Below, piece by piece: positions 1 to 8,614 of a stretch of DNA of 64,000 nt; the stretch's first letter is position 1, and every line of letters starts with the position of its first letter. The stretch is from Deltaproteobacteria bacterium. GTDB taxonomy: Bacteria; Myxococcota_A; UBA796; SXON01. The position numbers and the translations under genes are program-made. The stretch covers positions 1 through 64,000 of the forward strand of contig CANLGL010000003.1 of the NCBI GenBank assembly GCA_947490345.1, read 5' to 3'. The notes beneath the pieces were generated by a model. The model made no database searches, had not been told where the DNA came from, and saw only the letters and a list, made by a program, of their open reading frames with translations.

Positions 1-1124
1 ATGATCTCCTTCATGATCTCGCTCGACCCTCCGCCGATGGGGAGGATGCGGACGTCTCGATAGGCGCGGGCGATGTCGTACTCTTCGGTAAAGCCGTAGC
101 CGCCGTGGAATTGCAGGCATTCGTAGGCGACGGTCTGTGAGAGGTCGCCCGCGAAGAGTTTGGCCATGCTGATCTCGAGCGTGGCCTCCTCGCCCCGGTT
201 CATCTTGTCGACGGCGTGGTAGGTCAGCATCTGCGCGGCTTTGACCTTGGTCAGCAGCTCGGCGAATTTGTGGCGCCAAACCTGGAAACCGACGATGGGC
301 CGCCCGAAGGCCATCCGAGTCTTGCCGTAGGCCAGCGCGTCGTGGATCTGGACCTCCATGCCCGAGGTCGCCATGAGTGCGCCGACGAGCCTCTCCCCCT
401 GGAAGTTGCGCATGATGTAGGTGAAGCCGGCGTTTTCCCGGCCGATCAGGCAGGACTGGGGCACGCGGCAGTCTTCGAAGTGGAGGAGCGAACTGTCGAC
501 CGAGCGCGTTCCCAGCTTGTCGATCTGCTTGCCGACGGTGAAACCCGGGGTGTTCGTGGGGAAAAGCACGAGCGAGATGCCCCCGTGTCCGGCCTCGCCG
601 GTGCGGACGGCGAGAATGAGAAAGTCGGCAAACGCGCCGTTGGTGATGAAGGTCTTGGCGCCGTTGATGACGTAGTCGCCGCCGTCCTTGCGGGCGGTCG
701 TCGTAAGCGCGGCGACGTCGCTGCCGCAGCCGGGTTCGGTGATGCCCAGGGCGCCAATCAACTCGCCGGCGAAGGCCGCGGGGAGGTAGTCGCGCTTCTG
801 TTCGGCAGTGCCGAGCTCAGCGATGACTGGGGTGCTGATGTCGGTGTGGACGAAGATGCTCATGGTCACGCCGCCGTTGCGCGCCCAAGCGAGCTCTTCC
901 ACCATCGCGGTGTGCGTCCACCAATCCAGGCCAGCGCCGCCGACTTCCTCAGGAAAGCGGATGCCGAGCAGTCCGAGCCCGGCCATCTTCTTGAAGATCT
1001 CGCGCGCGGGCCACTGGCCGGCGTCGTCCCACTCTTTTCGGAAGGGGTACAGCTCGCGCATCACGAAGTCGCGAACTGTCTTGCGGAGGAGCGTGTGTTC
1101 ATCGGTGAACGGAGGAAAGGCCAT
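1..1124 (-). CDS. Acyl-CoA dehydrogenase, 3' end outside the window
   Basis: FAD-dependent acyl-CoA dehydrogenase, catalysing alpha,beta-oxidation of an acyl-CoA in fatty-acid or branched amino-acid breakdown and passing electrons to ETF. The ATG at 1124 begins MAFPPFTDEHTLLRKTVRDF, the usual N-terminal helix. Family landmarks follow in order: LGITEPGCGSD, KTFITNG, the middle-domain stretch GTRSVDSSLLHFEDCRVP, the C-terminal QFHGGYGFTEEYDIARAYRD (which contains the likely catalytic Glu), and GGGSSEIMKEI. About 374 residues are present against a usual 380, so only the last few codons are missing. Transcription comes in from a structured repeat and terminator upstream, so it is probably its own unit. 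Substrate length cannot be told from the sequence. Confidence 0.93.
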   Translation of the reverse strand, partial: MAFPPFTDEHTLLRKTVRDFVMRELYPFRKEWDDAGQWPAREIFKKMAGLGLLGIRFPEEVGGAGLDWWTHTAMVEELAWARNGGVTMSIFVHTDISTPVIAELGTAEQKRDYLPAAFAGELIGALGITEPGCGSDVAALTTTARKDGGDYVINGAKTFITNGAFADFLILAVRTGEAGHGGISLVLFPTNTPGFTVGKQIDKLGTRSVDSSLLHFEDCRVPQSCLIGRENAGFTYIMRNFQGERLVGALMATSGMEVQIHDALAYGKTRMAFGRPIVGFQVWRHKFAELLTKVKAAQMLTYHAVDKMNRGEEATLEISMAKLFAGDLSQTVAYECLQFHGGYGFTEEYDIARAYRDVRILPIGGGSSEIMKEI

Positions 1125-1141
1125 CCGTGCAGGGTATCAAG

Positions 1142-1180
1142 AAAAAGGGGGAGGACGCTCGCCGCGCCCTCCTCCTACCG
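1142..1180 (-). terminator. Rho-independent terminator within repeat copy A
   Basis: On the minus strand a GC-rich stem (GGAGG-GCGC paired with GCG-CCTCC, one mismatch) is followed by CCCTTTTTC. It lies 3' of the MYXO-CTERM gene and 5' of the acyl-CoA dehydrogenase, so it should separate the two transcripts. Confidence 0.6.
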
Positions 1181-1335
1181 CGCCGTTCCCTCCGGCCTCC
1201 AACCTTCGGTTTCCGGCCTGCGGCGCCCGTCGCGTTTCTAACGCGACGGGCGCGGCGCTCTCCCCCTCCCGGCAGCCCCCCATGCCGCTTTGGCGTTTTC
1301 ATGGACCTGGGAGCCGCGGCACGCGGCATGGGTGG
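1142..1335 (-). repeat. Structured intergenic repeat, copy A (full length)
   Basis: Fills the gap between the stop codon of the 1336-2205 gene and the acyl-CoA dehydrogenase, read on the minus strand. It begins directly at the TAG stop with CCACCCATGCCGCG. It then carries an outer inverted repeat (ATGCCGC/GCGGCAT), a perfect 14-bp hairpin at about 1226-1256, a mini-hairpin AACC-GAA-GGTT at 1201-1211, the conserved string GGAGGCCGGAGGGAA, and a terminator hairpin with five T. Related copies lie at 9374-9480, 14903-15000, 51461-51653 and 53044-53173. It has no coding capacity. It could be a non-autonomous mobile element or a structured 3' UTR module. Confidence 0.85.
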
Positions 1336-2205
1336 CTAACCGCGCGGTCGGCGCCGGAGAATGGCCAGGGCGCCGAGCAGGCTGGACGCACCGATGAGGG
1401 TACCGCCGCTGTCGCACCCGCAGTCTGTGCTGGACCCCTCCAACTCGGGCGCCGAGGCTTCGGTGACCTCGGTGACCTCGGCGCAGAGGGGGTCGCCTTC
1501 GTTCCAGACGCCGTCGGCCTCGCGGACGTCGACCACCGCACACCACTCGGGCGGCGTGGCGGCGTCAGCCGTCGCAGTGGTCCACCGGTGGGCCGTCCCT
1601 GCGGATGTCACCGCCATCGCATGAAAGCCGAGCGAGGGCTCCTCCGCGGGGGCCGAATCCCGCCAGCGGGTGAAGACGTCCCGCGAGGCGGGGCCGTCCA
1701 GCGTGGCGGACGCCTCGAGGACCAGAAAGCCTGTTGCGGGGTCCCAGGTTGGCGCCAACGATTCGAGCGTCGCGAACGCTTCGTGGGGGACGTGCGGACC
1801 TTGCCCGGTGGTGAACGCGATGGTCGCCGGGAAGGCGATGTCGTCGGTCGCGGTGAGGGCGAGGACGTACCCCGTGTTCGGGCTCATTTCGGGCGGCGCA
1901 AACTCGACGTAGAGGCCGCTGACATCGGCGATGAGGGTGTGGACTTCCGTGCCCTCGGCGTCGTTCAGCGAGAAGGCCCACTCCAAGGAGGCGCAGAAGT
2001 CGCCGTCGAAGAGCACCGCGATCGAGGCGTCGGTGGGCACGCCGACCGCACCGGCGGCTGGAATCGACAGCGTCGGGAACATGCCCCCGCAGGCGACGTC
2101 CAGCTCGGCTTCGCTGTCGTCGGCGAAGGCGGGGGCGGCGACGAGGAGGAGCGTGAGCACGACCGACCATTCAGCAAAACCCGCGCCAGTTGGGGCAACG
2201 CCCAA
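1336..2205 (-). CDS. Secreted protein with Ig-like domain and MYXO-CTERM-like tail
   Basis: Predicted exported protein of up to 289 residues. A hydrophobic signal (VVLTLLLVAAPAFA) ends near residue 28. Residues about 45-135 resemble a bacterial Ig-like SbsA/Big_5 domain: PAAGAVGVPTDASIAVLF near its start and MSPNTGYVLAL near its end. The C-terminus has CGCDSGG, a short hydrophobic helix and RRRPRG, a Cys-helix-Arg layout typical of MYXO-CTERM sorting tails, so the protein is probably processed and held at the cell surface. The start is uncertain: ATG at 2205 gives an unusually long n-region, and GTG codons near 2160 would start almost at the hydrophobic core. Function unknown. Confidence 0.75.
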   Translation of the reverse strand: MGVAPTGAGFAEWSVVLTLLLVAAPAFADDSEAELDVACGGMFPTLSIPAAGAVGVPTDASIAVLFDGDFCASLEWAFSLNDAEGTEVHTLIADVSGLYVEFAPPEMSPNTGYVLALTATDDIAFPATIAFTTGQGPHVPHEAFATLESLAPTWDPATGFLVLEASATLDGPASRDVFTRWRDSAPAEEPSLGFHAMAVTSAGTAHRWTTATADAATPPEWCAVVDVREADGVWNEGDPLCAEVTEVTEASAPELEGSSTDCGCDSGGTLIGASSLLGALAILRRRPRG

Positions 2206-2261
2206 AAGTCAGGAGAGCCCCGGCCAGGTGCGACCCGCGCGCCGCGCAGATAGGCGCCGTC

Positions 2262-3158
2262 GTGCCCATCGTGACTCTACCCGAGGCTGCCGAGATCCTC
2301 GCCGAAGGTGGCCTCGTCGCGATTCCGACCGAAACAGTCTACGGGCTAGCCGCGAACGCGCTGGATGGGGCGGCGGTGGCTGCGGTGTTTGCCCGAAAGG
2401 GCCGCCCGGCCGGACATCCGCTCATCCTGCACGCGCGCGACCCCCGGCCCTACGCTCGCTTCGATGTCCGCGCGGAGCGGCTGTCGGCGTTCTGGCCGGG
2501 ACCGCTCGCCATGGTCTTGCCGATGGTTCGGGAGTCCGGCGTGGTTGCTGAGGTCACTGGATGTCGCGACACGATCGCGGTTAGATGTCCTGATCACCCA
2601 GTCACGCTCGCGCTGCTGGCGATGCTCCCGTTCCCGCTGGCGGCCCCCAGCGCCAACCGATTCGGGCAGGTCTCACCGACCACCGCCGCCCACGTCCTGG
2701 CCGCGTTTCCGGAGCTCCCGGTGGTGGATGGCGGACCCTGTCGGGTCGGGCTCGAGAGCACGATCGTCGACCTTACCGGCCCGATTCCGGCGATTCTGCG
2801 GCCGGGCGGGATTCCCGCGGACGCCGTAGTCCTGGCCCTGGGCGAGGAATTGGGCGCGGCCGGTGACACTGTGGCGCCCGGCAGCCTACCCGCACACTAC
2901 GCCCCCCGCGCCCGCGTGGTGCTCGCTGAGGATGCTGCGAGCACGGTAGCAGCGCTGCGGAAGGCGGGAATTCGTGCGCTATCGATCTTACGACGGCCCG
3001 CCCCGGCGTACGCCCGCGTGCTCTACGCGGAGCTTCGGGAGGCTGACGCGGCCGGGGCCGATGTGATCGTTTGTGAGCCTGCCGTCGTCGGTGGGCTGGG
3101 TGACGCAGTCAATGACCGCCTCCGCCGCGCCGCCGCAAGTTGGGGAGCGCCGGGGTAG
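2262..3158 (+). CDS. sua5: L-threonylcarbamoyladenylate synthase, Sua5/YwlC type
   Basis: Makes threonylcarbamoyl-AMP from threonine, bicarbonate and ATP, the first step of t6A37 tRNA modification in the cytoplasm. About 298 residues from the GTG at 2262; reading further upstream adds only an Arg/Ala-rich stretch unlike the family. The YrdC domain shows TETVYGLAAN, KGRPAGHPLILH, SANRFGQVSPTTA and GLESTIVDLTG. The Sua5 C-terminal domain follows from PGSLPAHYAPRA, so this is the two-domain form, slightly short compared with the usual 330-350. It runs directly into the peroxiredoxin gene, 8 nt downstream, probably co-transcribed. Confidence 0.92.
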   Translation: MPIVTLPEAAEILAEGGLVAIPTETVYGLAANALDGAAVAAVFARKGRPAGHPLILHARDPRPYARFDVRAERLSAFWPGPLAMVLPMVRESGVVAEVTGCRDTIAVRCPDHPVTLALLAMLPFPLAAPSANRFGQVSPTTAAHVLAAFPELPVVDGGPCRVGLESTIVDLTGPIPAILRPGGIPADAVVLALGEELGAAGDTVAPGSLPAHYAPRARVVLAEDAASTVAALRKAGIRALSILRRPAPAYARVLYAELREADAAGADVIVCEPAVVGGLGDAVNDRLRRAAASWGAPG

Positions 3159-3166
3159 GGGCGGGA

Positions 3167-3661
3167 ATGCTCCCTTCCTTCGGCATCCGCTCTCAGCTCA
3201 AGCGCGCGCTCGGCCTCGGGGGCCGCACCCACCTTGCCGTCGGGGCGACCGCCCCCGCGATTGACGTGGCTGACGCGTCCGGCAAGACGTGGTCGCTAAG
3301 TGAGCTGCGCGGCCAGAACGCGGTCATCTACTTCTACCCCAAGGACGACACCCCGGGTTGCACGCGCCAAGCGTGTGATCTGCGTGATCACAGCGCGACG
3401 ATCGGCGCGGTGGTCCTCGGCGTGAGCACCGACAAGGCCGCCAGTCACCACGCGTTCGCGCAGAAGTTCAACCTTCGCTTTCCGCTTTTGGTGGATGTCG
3501 GCGGCGCGATGGCGACTCGCTGGGGCGTGCTCGACGGCGGCACCGCGCGCAGAGCCACGTTCGTCATCGACCGCGAAGGCCGCATCGCCCACGTCATCGA
3601 CCCGGTCAAGGTCGACGGCCACCTGGCAGAGGTCCGGGCGGCGGTGACGGCGCTGCCGTAG
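3167..3661 (+). CDS. bcp: Thiol peroxidase of the Bcp (PrxQ) family
   Basis: Peroxiredoxin reducing H2O2 and organic peroxides with thioredoxin as electron donor. 164 residues from ATG 3167, with GGGGCGGGA just ahead as a plausible ribosome site; a TTG at 3140 would overlap the previous gene and add residues not seen in the family. The peroxidatic site is DDTPGCTRQAC, with a second Cys five residues after the first, the arrangement of E. coli Bcp with its resolving Cys. The fold continues with VVLGVSTDKAASHHAFAQKF and ends with TFVIDREGRIAHV. Follows the Sua5 gene by 8 nt. Confidence 0.92.
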   Translation: MLPSFGIRSQLKRALGLGGRTHLAVGATAPAIDVADASGKTWSLSELRGQNAVIYFYPKDDTPGCTRQACDLRDHSATIGAVVLGVSTDKAASHHAFAQKFNLRFPLLVDVGGAMATRWGVLDGGTARRATFVIDREGRIAHVIDPVKVDGHLAEVRAAVTALP

Positions 3662-3675
3662 GCGGTCGCGCGGCC

Positions 3676-5670
3676 TTACGCGAGAACGACGTTGTTCAGG
3701 AACGCCACCAGCACCCCCATGATGCTGACGCCGGCAATGATTCCCGCCGAAGCCGGGACCAGGTAGTCCTCGGCCGATTTGGCGGAGCGCTTGGTCCAGA
3801 TGTAGGCGATCATCGCGCCGATGAACATGCTGAGCGGGTACTGGAAAGGCAGGATCAGCCCCAGACCGACGCCCGTGGCCGAAGGCAGCCAGCCCTTGAT
3901 GTTTTTCGGGGCGATGGTCTCCAAAACCAGGAGCACCGCGCCGATCACCAAGCCCACCACGATCGCCTGTTGGTGCATCGGGTGCATGTTGGCGAAGCCG
4001 TCCTTGAACAGGTCGGCCACGGCTTTCCACGTCTGCGCTGCGGGCGCCGGGAACGCGGGGGCCCGGCCATCCACCCCGGTGAGCGCCGTCGCGTCCGGCA
4101 CGAGCAGATAGAAGCCGCCCACCGTGGCGACGGTCCCGGCCAAGATCCCGGAGACCTGGGCGATGAACTGCCGGCGAGGATTGGCGCCGAGGAGGTAGCC
4201 GCTCTTCAGATCGTTGAGGAGGTCAGCGGCAGCGCCGGAGGCACTGGCGGTGATCGAGGCGGTCATCAGGTTGGCAGTGGTCGATTGTGGGATCAGCACG
4301 CCGTAGGTCAGCTGCATGATCTTGCCCATCGCGCCGACGGGGGTGATGTCGCTTTCCCCGGTCGCGCGGCAGGCGACGAGCGCCAGGACGAAGGTCATCA
4401 GCACCGCGAGGATGCCGTAGTACCAGGGCACGCCGAAGGACCATGCGGCGATGGCCACGCAGCCGGAGCCGGACACTAGGGTGCCGATGAGGAACCACTG
4501 GAATGGAACCTCAGTTTCCGCCACCAGCTTCTCGTGCGCGCTGGTCCCAGACGTGCCGCCGCGCACACCCTGGAAGGCCCGGACGATGGTGCGCCACTGC
4601 AGGCCGAACGCCAGGAGTCCGGACGAAACCATGATCGGCACCCCAAGCCACAGCCCGATCTCCTTCCACGCCTTGTAGGGCACCGAAGTGGCGTAGATGG
4701 TCTTGCCGGTGATGGGGCTCAGCCAGGAGGCTTCGGCTCCGAGCGGACCAACCACGTAGGCGAGCAGGATTCCCGCCGCCAACATCGAAACCGTGACGCG
4801 CAGGCCAACGATGGCGCCCGCGGCGATCATGACCGGGTTGTGGTCCATCACGATCGTCCAGTCGCTGGGCTTGTTGGCGACGAGCTCTCCGCTTTCTGCG
4901 GCGTGGGTGCCGCGTGCTGGAAGCCAGTCGAACAGCTTGGAGTCAGTGGGGAGCAGCGCGGCGGGGTTTCCGTCCTTGTCTTTGCTCAGCTGCAGGTCGA
5001 TGAGCAGCGGGACGATCGCACTGAGTCCGGCTGTCCAGACCAGCAGCTTGGCCTTCTTCAGCGCCGATGCGCCTTCTGAGTACAACGAGTACAGCGTCAC
5101 CGCAGCCGCGGTGCCCGACGGGAACTTGAGCTTTTCCCGGTTGATCATGTTCCGCTTCATCGGGATCGCCAGGACCGTCCCCAGCGCCGCCTGGAACAGC
5201 GTCCACAAGCCCAGGACCAACCAGGGGAGGTGCTCCCCTTTGGGGTTGGCCTCGGTCGCGGAGAGCATCAACAGCGCTGCGATGGCGGAGACGATGGTAC
5301 CCACGGTCGCATAGCCGGCCGCCGAAGCGGTGGACTGCATGCAGTTGGTCTCGAGAATCGTCATCGGGGTCTTGACCACGCCGGCTTTGAGCAGCATCGT
5401 CCAGATGCCGTAGGCCATGATCGCCGCGGTGATCGCCACGCCGAGGCCCCACCCGGTCTTGAGTCCGACATAGAGGTTGGTAAACGCGAGGAGAAAGCCG
5501 AGCGCGCTGCCCAGCGCCACCGCGCGTACCGTCAACTGCGGCGCGTCGGCGCCCTGGTACACCTCGGCGTACCACTGCTGTTCGTCCATCTCGGCGACGC
5601 GATCTGGCGAAACGTTGAGGGGCCGGGGAGCATCCTCGGGTTTGTCCGGGGGCGTCTGGAACAGCGACAT
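3676..5670 (-). CDS. OPT family oligopeptide transporter
   Basis: Polytopic inner-membrane carrier of the OPT family (oligopeptides, or metal chelates in the YSL branch) driven by proton symport. 664 residues, the normal bacterial length, with well over ten hydrophobic helices. The signature TNLYVGLKTGWGLGVAITAA follows a short hydrophilic N-terminus containing EMDEQQWYAEVYQG. Later landmarks are LETNCMQSTASAAGYA, GESDITPVGAMGKIMQLTYG and SGAAADLLNDLKSGYLLGA, all characteristic of prokaryotic OPT proteins. It ends 15 nt from the convergent peroxiredoxin gene and starts 53 nt from divergent moaA. Substrate not predictable. Confidence 0.9.
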   Translation of the reverse strand: MSLFQTPPDKPEDAPRPLNVSPDRVAEMDEQQWYAEVYQGADAPQLTVRAVALGSALGFLLAFTNLYVGLKTGWGLGVAITAAIMAYGIWTMLLKAGVVKTPMTILETNCMQSTASAAGYATVGTIVSAIAALLMLSATEANPKGEHLPWLVLGLWTLFQAALGTVLAIPMKRNMINREKLKFPSGTAAAVTLYSLYSEGASALKKAKLLVWTAGLSAIVPLLIDLQLSKDKDGNPAALLPTDSKLFDWLPARGTHAAESGELVANKPSDWTIVMDHNPVMIAAGAIVGLRVTVSMLAAGILLAYVVGPLGAEASWLSPITGKTIYATSVPYKAWKEIGLWLGVPIMVSSGLLAFGLQWRTIVRAFQGVRGGTSGTSAHEKLVAETEVPFQWFLIGTLVSGSGCVAIAAWSFGVPWYYGILAVLMTFVLALVACRATGESDITPVGAMGKIMQLTYGVLIPQSTTANLMTASITASASGAAADLLNDLKSGYLLGANPRRQFIAQVSGILAGTVATVGGFYLLVPDATALTGVDGRAPAFPAPAAQTWKAVADLFKDGFANMHPMHQQAIVVGLVIGAVLLVLETIAPKNIKGWLPSATGVGLGLILPFQYPLSMFIGAMIAYIWTKRSAKSAEDYLVPASAGIIAGVSIMGVLVAFLNNVVLA

Positions 5671-5723
5671 GGTGGGGGTCCGGGGAAGCGCGCGAGTCTA
5701 CCGCAGTCGGGCTAAGCTCCGCC

Positions 5724-6728
5724 ATGCTTCTGCCCGAGCGGCCGACGACACCGGCGCTCCTGGACCGCTTCGGGCGGCTTCACGACTACCTGCGCGTCAG
5801 CGTCACCGACCGCTGCAACTTCCGGTGCGTGTATTGCTTGCCCGAAGACGGGACGACGTGGCTGCCTCGCGACGGCGTGCTGCACTACGAGGAGATCGTC
5901 CGCGTCGTGCGCGTGCTCGCACCGATGGGGCTGCGGCGGGTGCGCCTGACCGGTGGCGAACCCACCATCCGACGCGACATCGAAGCCCTGGTGGCGGGGA
6001 TCGCGGCCGTGCCGGGCATCACTGACCTGACGATGACCACCAACGCCCATCGATTCGCAACGCAGGCGGCGGCGCTGAAGACGGCCGGCCTGCGTCGGGT
6101 CAACATCTCGATCGACTCGCTGGACCCCGCCCGCTTCGCTGCGATCACCAGGGGAGGGGACCTGCACGCGGTGCTGGCGGGCATCGACGCCGCGGTTGAC
6201 GCGGGATTGTTGCCGGTCAAGCTGAACATGGTGGTGATGGGCGGCCAGAACGACGACGAGGTGGTCTCGATGGCGCGGTGGGCGCTGGAGCGCGCTCCCG
6301 CGGTGCAGCTTCGGTTCATCGAGTACATGCCCTTCGACCAGCGGTTGCACGCCGGCGTCCCCGCGGCCGAGCTGCGGCGCCGGCTGGAGGAGGCGTTCGG
6401 CGCGCTGGTACCGGTGCGGGAGCGGCAGGGGGGCGGCCCCGCGACACACTGGCAACTCGATCCGTTGGTGGTGGGGTTCATCGCGCCGATCACCGAACAT
6501 TTCTGCGCCTCTTGCAACCGGCTCCGCTTGCTCGCTGATGGCCACCTCCGCACTTGTCTGGCCCACGAGGACACGCCTTCGCTGCGGGACGTCCTGAGGG
6601 CTGGCACCTCCGATGACGAGCTGGGAACGCTACTTCGGAAGATCGTCCGCGGAAAGCCGGCAGGTCACCAGGCGGAACTCGATGGGGGCACCGCTTTTGA
6701 GGGGGTGATGACCCAGATCGGGGGTTGA
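5724..6728 (+). CDS. moaA: GTP 3',8-cyclase MoaA
   Basis: Radical SAM enzyme that cyclises GTP in the first step of molybdopterin cofactor synthesis. 334 residues, family-typical. The N-terminal cluster motif is CNFRCVYC, followed by RLTGGEPTIR. The C-terminal second 4Fe-4S cluster is held by CASCNRLRLLADGHLRTCL. The protein ends in Gly-Gly, the conserved tail that reaches the active site. No other moa gene is adjacent; the gene stands between the divergent OPT carrier and the convergent ApbE. Its presence implies molybdenum enzymes elsewhere in the genome. Confidence 0.96.
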   Translation: MLLPERPTTPALLDRFGRLHDYLRVSVTDRCNFRCVYCLPEDGTTWLPRDGVLHYEEIVRVVRVLAPMGLRRVRLTGGEPTIRRDIEALVAGIAAVPGITDLTMTTNAHRFATQAAALKTAGLRRVNISIDSLDPARFAAITRGGDLHAVLAGIDAAVDAGLLPVKLNMVVMGGQNDDEVVSMARWALERAPAVQLRFIEYMPFDQRLHAGVPAAELRRRLEEAFGALVPVRERQGGGPATHWQLDPLVVGFIAPITEHFCASCNRLRLLADGHLRTCLAHEDTPSLRDVLRAGTSDDELGTLLRKIVRGKPAGHQAELDGGTAFEGVMTQIGG

Positions 6729-6745
6729 GCGCCAGTCGCTCCCGG

Positions 6746-7540
6746 CTACCGGCAGCCCAGATCGGCCGCTTCGGGTGTCACCAGCGTGGCGCAGACCCCG
6801 GGCGGGAGTTCGATGCGGTTTCCGAAGGCGAAAATTCCAGTGTCCCAGGCGTCGGCTCGCAAGCCGTCCGGCGCGACCACGAAAACGCCCGAGAGTGCCC
6901 CCGCGGGTGTGCCGCTTCGTGCGTCGGCGATGTGCCCAGGCTGCTGCTCGGCGCTGGCCGTCGAAAGGCCCGCATTCAGAAGCCGAATCGGGAAGGTGCG
7001 TCCGTCGACTGCCGCGGTGACTGGCCAACCGGGGGCGCCGTCGCCCCGGTCGCCGTGGGCGACAAGGTCCCCCCCGATGTCCACGACGAAGTTCGCCACG
7101 CCGTTCTGGAGCAGTGCCTCTGCGGCGCGGTCCGCCAGCCACCCTTTGAGCAGGCCGCCAAGGTCCATCGCGGAGCAGTCGTTTGCGGTGATGGCACCCA
7201 CTTCCATGGTGATGCTGCCGCCCTTCCAGCAGAGATCGAACGCACCTCCGGTAGCGATGCGCACCTCGTCCGCGACGTTGAAGAGCGCCAGCTCCGTGGG
7301 AGTGAACGCGGCGGGGCCGCCGCGGGCCAACAGCGCCGTCTGGGAGTCGGGCCGCCACTCCGACAAGCGCGCCTCGCCGGCTTCGATGGCGGCGAAGGCC
7401 GTGTCGATGGCCGCCGCGGCGGTGCCGGCGGGGGCGGTGATCCCGACGATGGTCCCCGCGCCCGGTCGCGACGCGCGCATCAACGCCGGGCCGGAGTGGT
7501 GGGCGCACCCGGCCAACACCACCGCCAGAGCGGCGATCAC
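6746..7540 (-). CDS. apbE: ApbE-family FAD:protein FMN transferase, lipoprotein
   Basis: Attaches FMN from FAD covalently to a Thr/Ser of extracytoplasmic flavoproteins. The best start is the GTG at 7540, which overlaps the stop of the previous gene (GTGA) and gives a lipoprotein signal VIAALAVVLAGC, so the enzyme is membrane-anchored outside the cytoplasm. 264 residues, somewhat shorter than the usual 310-340. Landmarks: EARLSEWRPDSQTALLARGG, MDLGGLLKGWLADRAAEAL (flavin-binding DxGGxxKG), FVVDIGGDLVAHG, LSTAS and DAWDTGIFAFG. Its neighbours encode an obvious FMN acceptor and a membrane partner, so it probably acts on that cassette. Confidence 0.88.
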   Translation of the reverse strand: MIAALAVVLAGCAHHSGPALMRASRPGAGTIVGITAPAGTAAAAIDTAFAAIEAGEARLSEWRPDSQTALLARGGPAAFTPTELALFNVADEVRIATGGAFDLCWKGGSITMEVGAITANDCSAMDLGGLLKGWLADRAAEALLQNGVANFVVDIGGDLVAHGDRGDGAPGWPVTAAVDGRTFPIRLLNAGLSTASAEQQPGHIADARSGTPAGALSGVFVVAPDGLRADAWDTGIFAFGNRIELPPGVCATLVTPEAADLGCR

Positions 7541-8025
7541 GTTCGTGACCCGCGCAGGTCCATCGCCGCACGGGCGATCATGTAGCCGAAGCCCCCCAGG
7601 AGCACGATGTGCACGGGCAGAAACAGGATACCCACCGCCCCGGTGAGGTAGGTGCACACCCACGGCAGGGCCACCTGGAGTACGATCGCACCCGCGGTCG
7701 CGACGATCGCGACGACCTTGCGACGGGGGGTATCGCTGCCCAGGACGTAGAGGTGCGCCACCACCAGGAGCGCGACCGGCTCGGTGAACAGGTGGAAGTG
7801 CGTCAGCTCGGCCAGCTGACGGTAACTCTTGGCGTAGGTGGCGATATCATCCCCACGCCACCACCCTGCCGCGGTCGCGCCGGAGGTGCCAAGCCCGTCG
7901 AGGTGGAGCAGCGCGGCGGTGAGCAAGCCCAGCGTCGTGAGCACCAGGTACGCCGCGTACAGCGCGCGGGCGCCGGGCTCCAGTCGCGCCAACGCGTTCG
8001 GCGCCTTCGATTGAAAGTCCTTCAT
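7537..8025 (-). CDS. Four-helix membrane protein of the flavinylation cassette
   Basis: 162 residues from ATG 8025, which overlaps the flavoprotein stop as TAATG; its own stop overlaps the ApbE start as GTGA, so the three genes form a tightly coupled unit. About four transmembrane helices are seen: YAAYLVLTTLGLLTAALL, FTEPVALLVVAHLYVLG, VAIVATAGAIVLQVALP and a last one around FLPVHIVLLGGFGYMIA. Several His lie in or near the helices, including HFHLF at the mouth of helix 2, AHLYV and VHIVL, which would suit heme b or quinone chemistry. I do not recognise a named family. An electron-delivery role from the quinone pool to the flavoprotein is inference from context. Confidence 0.7.
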   Translation of the reverse strand: MKDFQSKAPNALARLEPGARALYAAYLVLTTLGLLTAALLHLDGLGTSGATAAGWWRGDDIATYAKSYRQLAELTHFHLFTEPVALLVVAHLYVLGSDTPRRKVVAIVATAGAIVLQVALPWVCTYLTGAVGILFLPVHIVLLGGFGYMIARAAMDLRGSRT

Positions 8026-8594
8026 TACACCCGCCCAAGCCCCGCCCGCCATACCTCGCACAGCACCGCCGCGCGTCGCGCCCCCGTTGCCAAGGAGCGC
8101 GAGGACACCGTGGCCCCCGACACCAGTTGAATGTCCTTGCCCACCCGCAGGGGGTCCCTCGCCGTTTTACCCGCGAACTGCCTGCGGAAGGGCTCGGCGC
8201 GGACGCCGTCCCCGTACGCCTCGCGGTAAACCATCACTTCGATGCGGTCGATGACGCAGTCGGCGCCGAGCTTGACGCCGAAGGTGATCGGCTCGTGCTG
8301 GCCCAGCTGTTCGTCGATGATGGCGAAGCCGGTCGGCGCTTGCGCTGAGCCCGCGATGGTCCAGCCGAAGCTTGCACGCGGCACCGGGTAGCCGAGCGTG
8401 GTTCGAAGGGCGGCGAGCTCCGTGGGCGTGGGAGTCCACGTTGTCGGCGAGGTGGATTCCCCAGGGAAGAAGCTGGTGAAGAGCGCATCCTCGGTGAACC
8501 AGGTGTAGGCGGCTGCCGGAGCGCTCAGGCAGCCGACCACCGAGGCGATCGCGCACATTCTGAGAGCGGTTCTCAATTTGGCCTCGACATTCAT
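8025..8594 (-). CDS. Exported FMN-binding flavoprotein with SGATVSS flavinylation site
   Basis: 189 residues from ATG 8594, giving a signal peptide (Lys/Arg n-region, then MCAIASVVGCLSAPAAA). The FMN_bind domain covers roughly residues 100-175: ITFGVKLGADCVIDRIEVM, YREAYGDGVRAEPFRRQF and finally VSGATVSS, where Thr162 is the expected covalent FMN attachment residue, as in NqrC and RnfG. A small soluble electron carrier outside the inner membrane is likely. AGGGAGG directly precedes the start with unusually short spacing, so the ATG 36 nt further in is an alternative. The divergent upstream gap has a Fur-like sequence. Confidence 0.85.
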   Translation of the reverse strand: MNVEAKLRTALRMCAIASVVGCLSAPAAAYTWFTEDALFTSFFPGESTSPTTWTPTPTELAALRTTLGYPVPRASFGWTIAGSAQAPTGFAIIDEQLGQHEPITFGVKLGADCVIDRIEVMVYREAYGDGVRAEPFRRQFAGKTARDPLRVGKDIQLVSGATVSSRSLATGARRAAVLCEVWRAGLGRV

Positions 8595-8614
8595 CCTCCC
8601 TCGAAATAGCATAT

